From Sphingobium sp. TCM1 (GTDB lineage Bacteria; Pseudomonadota; Alphaproteobacteria; Sphingomonadales; Sphingomonadaceae): a stretch of DNA of 64,000 bases. Every line of letters begins with the position of its first letter. The stretch's first letter is position 1. The notes under the pieces are model-generated. The model was not told where the DNA came from, searched no databases, and was given only the letters and a program-made list of their open reading frames with translations. The translations under genes and the position numbers were made by a program. Shown one piece after another: positions 9,422-16,838 of this stretch. The stretch lies in NCBI RefSeq assembly GCF_001650725.1, contig NZ_LXVX01000034.1, positions 388,607 to 452,606 of the forward strand, given 5' to 3'.

Positions 9422-9519
9422 TGCGATCTCCTGTTGAGCGACCTTCTTGCGAAGCAGAGCATTCATGCCCGACTCCTGAATTCGTTACGGAATAATAGTC
9501 GAGTCCCTGCTATTGTTCC

Positions 9520-9533
9520 TGAACGCTCGTTCA
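9520..9533. promoter_or_regulatory. Perfect palindrome upstream of the EF-hand gene
   Basis: TGAACGCTCGTTCA is a 6+2+6 palindrome. On the minus strand a TATTAT box (9497-9492) follows about 22 bases downstream and the ATG 9466 about 54 bases downstream. The placement suits a binding site for a dimeric regulator acting on the EF-hand gene, but the intergenic region is shared with purB. No regulator is identified. Confidence 0.4.
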
Positions 9534-9696
9534 TCTGGCGCCATTCATCTTGCGAAATGGCTCGGTTCGACTTTTTTGCTTGGGCTAATTGCGAAGAAAC
9601 GGTGCGGGCGCACGGCAGGGCGTGCGCGATTTGCTAGCGCCGGAAGGTGCTGCTAGTCGGCGCGGCGACTCCCATCCAGCCAATCAGGATTCGCCC

Positions 9697-11013
9697 ATGG
9701 TCCCCCGTTACGCCCGCCCGCAAATGACCGCCCTCTGGGAACCGGAAGCCCGCTTCAAAATCTGGTTCGAAATCGAGGCGCACGCCACAGAGAAGCTGGG
9801 CGAACTGGGCGTGGTGCCGCCGTCCGCCGCCAAGGCGCTGTGGGACTGGTGGGCGACCAACCCGGCCATCGACGTGCCCGCGATCGACGCGATCGAGGCG
9901 GTCACCAAGCACGACGTCATCGCCTTCCTCACCTGGGTGGCCGAACAGGTGGGCGACGAAGCGCGCTTCATGCATCAGGGCATGACCAGTTCCGACGTGC
10001 TCGACACCTGCCTTGCCGTGCAGCTGGCCCGCGCCGCCGACATCCTGATCGACGACCTCGACAAGCTGCTGGAGGTCATCAAGCGCCGGGCCTTCGAGCA
10101 CAAGCTGACCCCGACCATCGGTCGCAGCCACGGCATCCATGCCGAGCCGGTCACCTTCGGCCTCAAGATGGCGGAAGCCTATGCCGAATTCAGCCGCTGC
10201 AAGACGCGCCTGATCGCGGCGCGCGAGGAAGTCGCGACCTGCGCCATTTCGGGCGCGGTCGGCACCTTCGCCAATATCGACCCGCGCGTCGAGGAACATG
10301 TCGCCGAAAAGCTGGGCCTCGCGATCGAGCCGGTGTCGACGCAGGTTATCCCGCGTGACCGCCATGCGATGTTCTTCGCGACGCTGGGCGTGATCGCCAG
10401 CTCGATCGAGCGCCTCGCCGTCGAGGTCCGCCATCTCCAGCGCACCGAGGTTCTGGAAGCCGAGGAATATTTCTCGCCCGGCCAGAAGGGGTCGTCGGCC
10501 ATGCCGCACAAGCGCAACCCGGTGCTTACCGAGAATTTGACCGGCCTCGCCCGCATGGTGCGTAGCTATGCCATGCCCGCGATGGAGAATGTGGCGCTGT
10601 GGCATGAGCGCGATATCTCGCACTCGTCGGTCGAGCGCTACATCGGTCCCGATGCGACCATCACCCTCGACTTCGCGCTCGGCCGTCTGACCGGCGTCAT
10701 CGACAAGCTGCTAGTCTACCCTGAGCGGATGATGAAGAATTTGGACAAGATGGGCGGCCTCGTCCATTCGCAGCGCGTGCTGCTGGCGCTGACCCAGGCG
10801 GGCGTCAGCCGGGAGGACAGCTATCGCTACGTCCAGCGCAACGCGATGAAGGTCTGGGAGTCGGACGGCCAGCTGTCGCTGATGGAATTGCTCAAGGCCG
10901 ACGAGGATGTCGCCGCCGCGCTCAGCGCACAGGAGATCGAGGACAAGTTCAACCTTGATTATCATTTCCGGCAGGTCGATACGATCTTCCGGCGCGTATT
11001 CGGCGAGGCGTAA
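9697..11013 (+). CDS. purB: Adenylosuccinate lyase
   Basis: Cytoplasmic enzyme of purine synthesis acting on SAICAR and adenylosuccinate. The 438 residues begin MVPRYARPQMTALWEPEARF, the usual N-terminus of this type. The fumarase/aspartase-superfamily signature is GSSAMPHKRNP at about residue 265. Catalytic His regions are GMTSSDVLDT and TIGRSHGIHAEP. The frame is open back to 9589, but ATG 9697 with AGGA upstream is the family start. It is convergent with the LacI regulator. Confidence 0.97.
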   Translation: MVPRYARPQMTALWEPEARFKIWFEIEAHATEKLGELGVVPPSAAKALWDWWATNPAIDVPAIDAIEAVTKHDVIAFLTWVAEQVGDEARFMHQGMTSSDVLDTCLAVQLARAADILIDDLDKLLEVIKRRAFEHKLTPTIGRSHGIHAEPVTFGLKMAEAYAEFSRCKTRLIAAREEVATCAISGAVGTFANIDPRVEEHVAEKLGLAIEPVSTQVIPRDRHAMFFATLGVIASSIERLAVEVRHLQRTEVLEAEEYFSPGQKGSSAMPHKRNPVLTENLTGLARMVRSYAMPAMENVALWHERDISHSSVERYIGPDATITLDFALGRLTGVIDKLLVYPERMMKNLDKMGGLVHSQRVLLALTQAGVSREDSYRYVQRNAMKVWESDGQLSLMELLKADEDVAAALSAQEIEDKFNLDYHFRQVDTIFRRVFGEA

Positions 11014-11031
11014 GCCGCAAGACGGGCGGAA

Positions 11032-12105
11032 TTACCTGCCGCCCATCCGCGGCCGCACCCTCGGCGCGGCATCGGACTGGCGGCGGATGAGCGCATGGTC
11101 GAGCACCAGATGCTCGGCCTCGCCAGTCTTCTGACCCCGGCGGCCCTTCACCCGCCGCACCAGCAGTTCGACCGCCGCGCGCGACATGGCGCTGATCGGC
11201 TGGCGGATCGTCGTCAGTTCCGGCCAGATCGTCGTCGCCAGCGAGCTGTCGTCGAAACCGCAGACGGTGAGGTCGCCCGGCACGTCCAGCCCGTTGCGGT
11301 GCGCGATCGCCACGGTCGCGGCGGCCATGTCGTCGTTGCTGGCGAAGATCGCGGTCGGCGGATCGATCAGCGACAAAATATGCTCGGCCGCGTCCAGTCC
11401 TGACCGGTAGGTGAAATAGCCCTGCGCGATCAGTTCGTCCTCTATGGCCAGCCCGGCTTCCTGCAAAGCCGCGACATAGCCCTCGAAGCGGCGCGCGCTG
11501 GCGGTCTGGTTGGGATTGCCCCTGATGAAGCCGATGCGCGCATGGCCGAGCGCGATCAGATGCCGGGTCATTTCATAGGCGGCCTGGCGGTCATCGATGC
11601 TGACGGCGGACAGATCCGATGGTGGGCGGCCGGTCGCTACCGCCACGGCGGGAATATCGGCGGCGGCCAGCGCTTCCACCATCTCCTCCAGGTCGCAGAG
11701 TGGCGGGGGCAGCACGACGCCGTCGATCCGCCCACGCAGCAGATGGTCGACCACCGACTGGACCGATGTCTGCTCGTCCCATTTCTCGACCACCAGGTCG
11801 ATGCCGCTGCGGCTCGCCTGGTCCAGGCTGCCGACCAGGAACTCGCTGAGGTAGGACGAGGACGGGTTGCTGTAGAGCAGGCCGATCCGCGTTTCGTCCC
11901 CCCCCGCCAGGCTGCGCGCGGCGGCGCTGGGCGCATAGTTGAGCGCCTTGATCGCCTCCTCCACCTTGGCGCGGGTTTCGGCCTTCACCACCTGCTCGCC
12001 ATTTATGACGCGCGACACCGTCATGGGGGACACGCCTGCATGGCGGGCGACATCGTTGATGGTGGGGGCGTTGCGCTGGCGGCGGGAGGTTCGCGTATCG
12101 GTCAA
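11032..12105 (-). CDS. LacI-family transcriptional regulator (XylR-like)
   Basis: A 357-residue repressor with the N-terminal LacI helix-turn-helix (PTINDVARHAGVSPMTVSRV, about residues 13-32) and hinge region (YAPSAAARSLAGG), followed by a two-lobed periplasmic-binding-like sensor domain. It is the only LacI-type regulator in the window. Its neighbours are the glucuronoxylan genes, and LacI-type palindromes precede xylX, GH67/GH3, the TonB receptor and, weaker, this gene itself (12142-12155). I infer that it controls all four and responds to xylose or a xylo-oligosaccharide. The effector is not readable from sequence. Confidence 0.92.
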   Translation of the reverse strand: MTDTRTSRRQRNAPTINDVARHAGVSPMTVSRVINGEQVVKAETRAKVEEAIKALNYAPSAAARSLAGGDETRIGLLYSNPSSSYLSEFLVGSLDQASRSGIDLVVEKWDEQTSVQSVVDHLLRGRIDGVVLPPPLCDLEEMVEALAAADIPAVAVATGRPPSDLSAVSIDDRQAAYEMTRHLIALGHARIGFIRGNPNQTASARRFEGYVAALQEAGLAIEDELIAQGYFTYRSGLDAAEHILSLIDPPTAIFASNDDMAAATVAIAHRNGLDVPGDLTVCGFDDSSLATTIWPELTTIRQPISAMSRAAVELLVRRVKGRRGQKTGEAEHLVLDHALIRRQSDAAPRVRPRMGGR

Positions 12106-12141
12106 TGTCGGCCCTTCTGCGGGGTGATGTCGTTATCGAAA

Positions 12142-12155
12142 TGGTAGCGACAACA
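12142..12155. promoter_or_regulatory. Probable operator upstream of the LacI regulator gene
   Basis: TGGTAGCGACAACA keeps the left half (TGGTAGCG) of the operator seen at three other places but is degenerate on the right. It lies 37 bases before the lacI start, between that gene and the end of the GH67 gene. This suggests weaker autoregulation. Confidence 0.55.
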
Positions 12156-12173
12156 GCCGATGGAAGCAAAATA

Positions 12174-14318
12174 TCAGTTATGCCCCGGCGCATAGGGGAA
12201 GCGCTGCGCCTTGTACCAGTTCAGGTCATGGGCGGGCGCGGCCGATCCGGTGGGCAGGGGGCGCTTCGACAGCGACTGGAAATAGGCGATGCTGGCGTCG
12301 CGCCACCATAGCGCCTCGCGATGCTGGATCGTCAGGAAGGTCTGCGTCTGCGCGAAACGCTCCGCATCGACATGGGGCTTGAGCGCCGCCCATCGCGTCT
12401 GCATGTCGGCGACATAGGCGACGCCCCGGTCATAGCGATGGACGAGACCATCCCACAGCGTCTCGCCCGATCGCAGGCGATGATCCCAGGACAGATGGTG
12501 GAACCAGAGCAGGTCGCGCTCCGGCGTGGTCTTGACATTGCCCCACATCTTCGCGACCGGCGGCGCATATTGGCTGACGGCATTGCTGCCCGTCTTCGTG
12601 CGGTCAAAGCCGATGCCGTTCGCATCCGCCTTGTGATAATAGACCGGGTTCCATTCTGGCCGCGCCAGATCGGACACCCAGGGCCCGGGACCATAATGAT
12701 GGCCGGTATCCATGACATGGGTGAGGCCGAGCGGTGTCATATAGTCCACCGCCGCCTCCCGCGATCCCATCATCATCGTGACGACCGGCTGCACGACCTT
12801 CGGATCGGGGGAGAAGGTCATCTCCGCCCATTCCTTCGCGATGCTCTCCGCCGAGAGACTGGTATCCCATGCGAGGCGTCCGAACGCGTACCAGTCCGCC
12901 TGGTTGAAGATCGACCCGCTCCAGTCGCGATCCGCGCCGATATTGGCGACGCCGGCGATCCCGGTCAGTTTATGCCCGTCCAGCGATCCGTCGATGACCT
13001 TGGCGACCGTCGATCCCTTGCCCTTGGCATAAGTGTCCGCGTCCAGCGTCTCCTCGAACAGGGTGCCGAGATAGGTGAGGTGCGTCGACTGGCCCAGATA
13101 TTCCTTGGTGATCTGGAACTCCATCATCAGCGGCGTTTTCGGCATCGCGCCGAACAGCGGATGGAAGGGTTCGCGCGGCTGGAAGTCGATCGCGCCATTC
13201 TTCACCTGGACGATCACATTGTCCGCGAACCGGCCGTCGAGCGGCTTGAAGTCGGTGTATGCCTGTTTCGCGCGGTCGTCGGGATTGTCATGGGCATAGA
13301 CGAAGGCGCGCCACATCACGATGCCGCCATGCGGCTTAACCGCCGCCGCCAGCATGTTCGCGCCATCGGCATGGGTGCGGTTATAATCCTGCGGCCCTGG
13401 CTGGCCCTCGCTGTTGGCCTTCACCAGAAAGCCGCCGAAATCGGGGATCGCCCTGTAGATTTCGTCCGCCTTCGCCTGCCACCAGGCGGCGACCGCCGGA
13501 TCGAGCGGATCGGCGGTCTTCAGGCCATCCAGTTCCATCGGCGCGGTCCATTTGACCGACAGATAGACCTTGATGCCATAGGGACGAAAGACATCGGCCA
13601 GCCCCGCCGCCTTGGCGATATAGGGCGCGGTCAGGCTGTCCGCCTTGGCATTCACATTGTTGAGGACGGTGCCGTTGATGCCGATCGAGGCGTTTGCGCG
13701 GGCATAGTCGGTATAGCGCGGCCCCTTCCAGTCGGGCAGGCGCCACCAGTCCCAGATCGATGCGCCGGCATAGCCGCGTTCGACCGTGCCATTCAGATTG
13801 TCCCAATGGTTGAGCAGGCGCAGCCCGATTCTGGGCGCGCTGCGGATGTCGATCGCGTCGAGTCGTGCGCCGGTCTGCGCCAGCCGCAGCCAGTGATAGG
13901 CGCCGTGGAGCAGGCCGATGTCGCTGTTCGCAGCGATCAGGGTGACGGCCTTGCCCTCCATTTGGGTCGAGCGAATCGCATAGCCTTCGTTGCCCAGCCC
14001 CTCGGTCCGGATCGGCAGGGCAGGGGAGGAGGCGGGGGTCGCCAGCCAGAGCGCACCTTGCTGAACTATTGCTGACAGGGTGGGCGCCGCGCCGCTCATA
14101 CCGGCGACGCCGCGCTGCAATTCTGCGGTGGCGGCGGTCAGGGTCGGGCTGTTGCCGGGGGCGACGATGGCGGTCGCATGGGCCGCCAGATCGGCGCTGC
14201 GGGCTTGATCCGCGCGCGCATAGCGCAGCCACAGATCATAGCCGTCCTCGGCCTGCGCCATGGGCGACAGCAGCGCCCCGGTCACGGCAATCATCCAGCA
14301 AAACAGGCGCGCTATCAC
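12174..14318 (-). CDS. aguA: GH67 xylan alpha-1,2-glucuronidase, exported
   Basis: A 714-residue enzyme removing (4-O-methyl)glucuronic acid from the non-reducing end of xylo-oligosaccharides. A signal peptide ends at PMAQA/ED (about residue 23). Family 67 signatures follow: GLRLLNHWDNLNGTVERGYAG, GINGTVLNNVNA, GFLVKANSEGQPGPQDYNR (catalytic acid region), KNGAIDFQPREPFHPLFG and MMEFQITKEYLGQ (carboxylate base region), and HHYGPGPWV. Length is normal for GH67. The open frame runs far upstream through the antisense of a GH3 gene; GTG 14318, five bases after GGGAGAGG, is the sensible start. It is transcribed divergently from the GH3 pair across the operator at 14391. Confidence 0.95.
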   Translation of the reverse strand: MIARLFCWMIAVTGALLSPMAQAEDGYDLWLRYARADQARSADLAAHATAIVAPGNSPTLTAATAELQRGVAGMSGAAPTLSAIVQQGALWLATPASSPALPIRTEGLGNEGYAIRSTQMEGKAVTLIAANSDIGLLHGAYHWLRLAQTGARLDAIDIRSAPRIGLRLLNHWDNLNGTVERGYAGASIWDWWRLPDWKGPRYTDYARANASIGINGTVLNNVNAKADSLTAPYIAKAAGLADVFRPYGIKVYLSVKWTAPMELDGLKTADPLDPAVAAWWQAKADEIYRAIPDFGGFLVKANSEGQPGPQDYNRTHADGANMLAAAVKPHGGIVMWRAFVYAHDNPDDRAKQAYTDFKPLDGRFADNVIVQVKNGAIDFQPREPFHPLFGAMPKTPLMMEFQITKEYLGQSTHLTYLGTLFEETLDADTYAKGKGSTVAKVIDGSLDGHKLTGIAGVANIGADRDWSGSIFNQADWYAFGRLAWDTSLSAESIAKEWAEMTFSPDPKVVQPVVTMMMGSREAAVDYMTPLGLTHVMDTGHHYGPGPWVSDLARPEWNPVYYHKADANGIGFDRTKTGSNAVSQYAPPVAKMWGNVKTTPERDLLWFHHLSWDHRLRSGETLWDGLVHRYDRGVAYVADMQTRWAALKPHVDAERFAQTQTFLTIQHREALWWRDASIAYFQSLSKRPLPTGSAAPAHDLNWYKAQRFPYAPGHN

Positions 14319-14390
14319 TCGACCCTCTCCCTTGGCTTCGATGTCAAAAGCCCGTTCGACGGGCATTGACAAGTCTCTTTGTCCGAGCAA

Positions 14391-14404
14391 TGGTAACGCT
14401 ATCA
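14391..14404. promoter_or_regulatory. LacI-type operator in the GH67/GH3 divergent promoter
   Basis: TGGTAACGCTATCA, reading TGATAGCGTTACCA on the other strand. It differs at one position from the reverse complement of the 14-mer at 8428 and 27566. A TTGACA box (14366-14371) lies 19 bases upstream on the plus strand, so binding would block RNA polymerase going into the GH3 pair. The site is 72 bases from the GH67 start. Confidence 0.8.
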
Positions 14405-14459
14405 GTTTGGTCGCGGCAAGCATAAAGATCGCCGCACCGGAAAAATGGAGAGGGGTTTC

Positions 14460-16838
14460 GTGAACCATAGCAGCAAAATCCTCTGCGCCGTATCGGCGCT
14501 GGCGCTTGGCGTGGCGCTGCCCTGCGCGCCGGTTCAGGCCGCGCCGACTGCCGCCGCATCGGCCAGGGCGATCTACAAGGACGCCAATGCGCCGGTGGAG
14601 GCGCGCGTGGACGATCTGCTCTCGCGCATGACGCTGGACGAAAAAATCGCGCAGATCACCACCGTCTGGCTCGACAAGGTCAAGATTTTCGACGACCGGC
14701 TGCAACTCGATCCCGCGAAGCTCGCCGCGCAATATCCCAACGGCATGGGTCATTTCACCCGTCCTTCCGACGCGAAGGGTGCCGTCAGTCCTCGGGTCGC
14801 ACCAGGACGCAATCCGCGCCAGACGGTCGCACTCGTCAACGCCCTGCAAAAATGGGCGACGACGCAGACGCGGCTCGGCATCCCGATCCTCTTCCATGAG
14901 GAAGGGCTGCACGGTTATGCGGCCGTCGGCGCGACCAGCTTCCCCCAGTCGATCGCCATGGCGTCCTCCTTCGACACCGACATGCTGCGCGAGGTCAACA
15001 GCGTGATCGCGCGGGAAATACGTGTCCGTGGCGTGCCGATGGTGCTGTCCCCGGTGGTCGACATCGCCCGCGATCCGCGCTGGGGCCGGATCGAGGAAAC
15101 CTATGGCGAAGATCCCTATCTGGTCGGGGAGATGGGCGTTGCGGCTGTGGAAGGCTTGCAGGGCGTCGGCCGCAGTCGCGACCTGCGCGATGGCAAGGTG
15201 TTCGCCACGCTGAAGCATCTGACCGGCCATGGCCAGCCCGAAAGCGGCACCAATGTCGGCCCGGCGCCCGTATCGGAGCGCGAACTGCGCGAGAATTTCT
15301 TCCCGCCCTTCGAACAGGTGGTCAAGCGCACCGGCATCGAGGCCGTCATGGCCTCCTATAACGAAATCGACGGTGTTCCCAGCCATGCCAATCGCTGGCT
15401 GCTCGAAGACGTGCTGCGCGAGGAATGGGGCTTCAAGGGTGCGGTCGTGTCCGATTATTCGGCGGTCGACCAGCTGATGAGCATCCACCATATCGCCGCC
15501 AATCTGGAGGAGGCCGCGATCCGTGCGCTCGACGCGGGCGTGGACGCCGACCTGCCCGATGGCCTCTCCTATGCGACGCTGGGCAAATTGGTGCGCGAGG
15601 GCAAGGTCAGCGAGGCGAAGGTCGATCTGGCCGTGCGCCGGATGCTGGAACTGAAATTCCGGGCCGGGCTGTTCGAGAATCCCTATGCCGACGCCGCCGC
15701 GTCGGAGAAGATCACCAACAATGCGGAGGCGCGCGCGCTGGCGCTGAAGGCGGCGCAGCGCTCCATCACCCTGCTCAAGAATGACGGGATGCTGCCGCTG
15801 AAGCCCGAAGGCACGATCGCGGTCATCGGCCCCAGCGCCGCCGTCGCGCGTTTGGGCGGCTATTATGGCCAGCCGCCGCATACGGTGTCGATCCTCGACG
15901 GGATCAAGGCGAAGGTCGGTAGCAAAGCCAACATCGTCTTCGCGCAGGGCGTGAAGATCACCGAGAATGACGACTGGTGGGAAGACAGCGTCACCAAGTC
16001 CGATCCCGCCGAAAACCGCAAGCTGGTCGCACAGGCGGTGGAGGCCGCGCGCAATGTCGACCGCATCGTCCTGACCTTGGGCGACACCGAACAGTCGAGC
16101 CGCGAAGGCTGGGCCGACAATCATCTGGGCGACCGACCCAGCCTGGATCTGGTCGGCGAGCAGCAGGAACTGTTCGATGCGCTGAAGGCGCTGGGCAAGC
16201 CGATCACCGTCGTGCTCATCAACGGCCGTCCGGCCTCGACCGTGAAGGTCAGCGAGCAGGCCAACGCCATCCTCGAAGGCTGGTATCTGGGCGAGCAGGG
16301 CGGCAATGCCGTGGCGGATGTGCTGTTCGGGGATGTTAACCCCGGCGGCAAGCTGCCCGTCACCGTGCCGCGCTCGGTCGGGCAACTGCCGATGTTCTAC
16401 AATGCCAAGCCCTCGGCGCGGCGCGGCTATCTGTTCGACACCACCGACCCGCTCTATCCCTTCGGCTTCGGCCTCAGCTACACGAACTTCGACCTGTCCG
16501 CCCCGCGTCTGGCCGCGACCCGCATCGGCACGGGCGGCAAGACGACGGTCTCGGTCGATGTCCGCAACACGGGCCAGCGCGAGGGCGACGAGGTCGTCCA
16601 GCTCTATATCCGCGACAAGGTCAGCTCCGTGACCCGGCCGATCAAGGAATTGAAAGGCTTCCAGCGCGTCACCCTGAAACCCGGCGAAACCCGCACCGTC
16701 ACCTTCACGATCAGCCCGCAAAGCCTGTGGATGTGGAACGACCATATGCAGCGCGTGGTCGAGCCGGGCGATTTCGAGATCATGACCGGCAACAGCTCGG
16801 TCGCGCTCAAGTCCGCCACGCTGACGGTGACGCCATGA
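14460..16838 (+). CDS. GH3 beta-glycosidase (probable beta-xylosidase), Sec-exported
   Basis: About 792 residues. The signal peptide ends near PVQAAP. The GH3 N-terminal barrel has ARDPRWGRIEETYGEDPYL, KHLTGHGQPESGTN and the nucleophile in GAVVSDYSAV (about D332). The C-terminal alpha/beta sandwich has GPSAAVARLGGYYG and the acid/base region SREGWADNHLGDR. A fibronectin-III-like tail ends the protein (PFGFGLSYTNF, REGDEVVQLYIRD). The frame opens at ATG 14445, but GGAGAGGGG precedes GTG 14460 at proper spacing, which I prefer. It is overlapped by the second GH3 gene (ATGA). Beta-xylosidase is inferred from the GH67 neighbour; GH3 alone does not fix the substrate. Confidence 0.9.
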   Translation: MNHSSKILCAVSALALGVALPCAPVQAAPTAAASARAIYKDANAPVEARVDDLLSRMTLDEKIAQITTVWLDKVKIFDDRLQLDPAKLAAQYPNGMGHFTRPSDAKGAVSPRVAPGRNPRQTVALVNALQKWATTQTRLGIPILFHEEGLHGYAAVGATSFPQSIAMASSFDTDMLREVNSVIAREIRVRGVPMVLSPVVDIARDPRWGRIEETYGEDPYLVGEMGVAAVEGLQGVGRSRDLRDGKVFATLKHLTGHGQPESGTNVGPAPVSERELRENFFPPFEQVVKRTGIEAVMASYNEIDGVPSHANRWLLEDVLREEWGFKGAVVSDYSAVDQLMSIHHIAANLEEAAIRALDAGVDADLPDGLSYATLGKLVREGKVSEAKVDLAVRRMLELKFRAGLFENPYADAAASEKITNNAEARALALKAAQRSITLLKNDGMLPLKPEGTIAVIGPSAAVARLGGYYGQPPHTVSILDGIKAKVGSKANIVFAQGVKITENDDWWEDSVTKSDPAENRKLVAQAVEAARNVDRIVLTLGDTEQSSREGWADNHLGDRPSLDLVGEQQELFDALKALGKPITVVLINGRPASTVKVSEQANAILEGWYLGEQGGNAVADVLFGDVNPGGKLPVTVPRSVGQLPMFYNAKPSARRGYLFDTTDPLYPFGFGLSYTNFDLSAPRLAATRIGTGGKTTVSVDVRNTGQREGDEVVQLYIRDKVSSVTRPIKELKGFQRVTLKPGETRTVTFTISPQSLWMWNDHMQRVVEPGDFEIMTGNSSVALKSATLTVTP

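Noticed and set aside
11024..11044. GGGCGG / CCGCCC hairpin between purB and lacI
   Set aside because: Six-bp stem with a nine-base loop and no T-run, and it overlaps the lacI stop codon; too weak to call a terminator.
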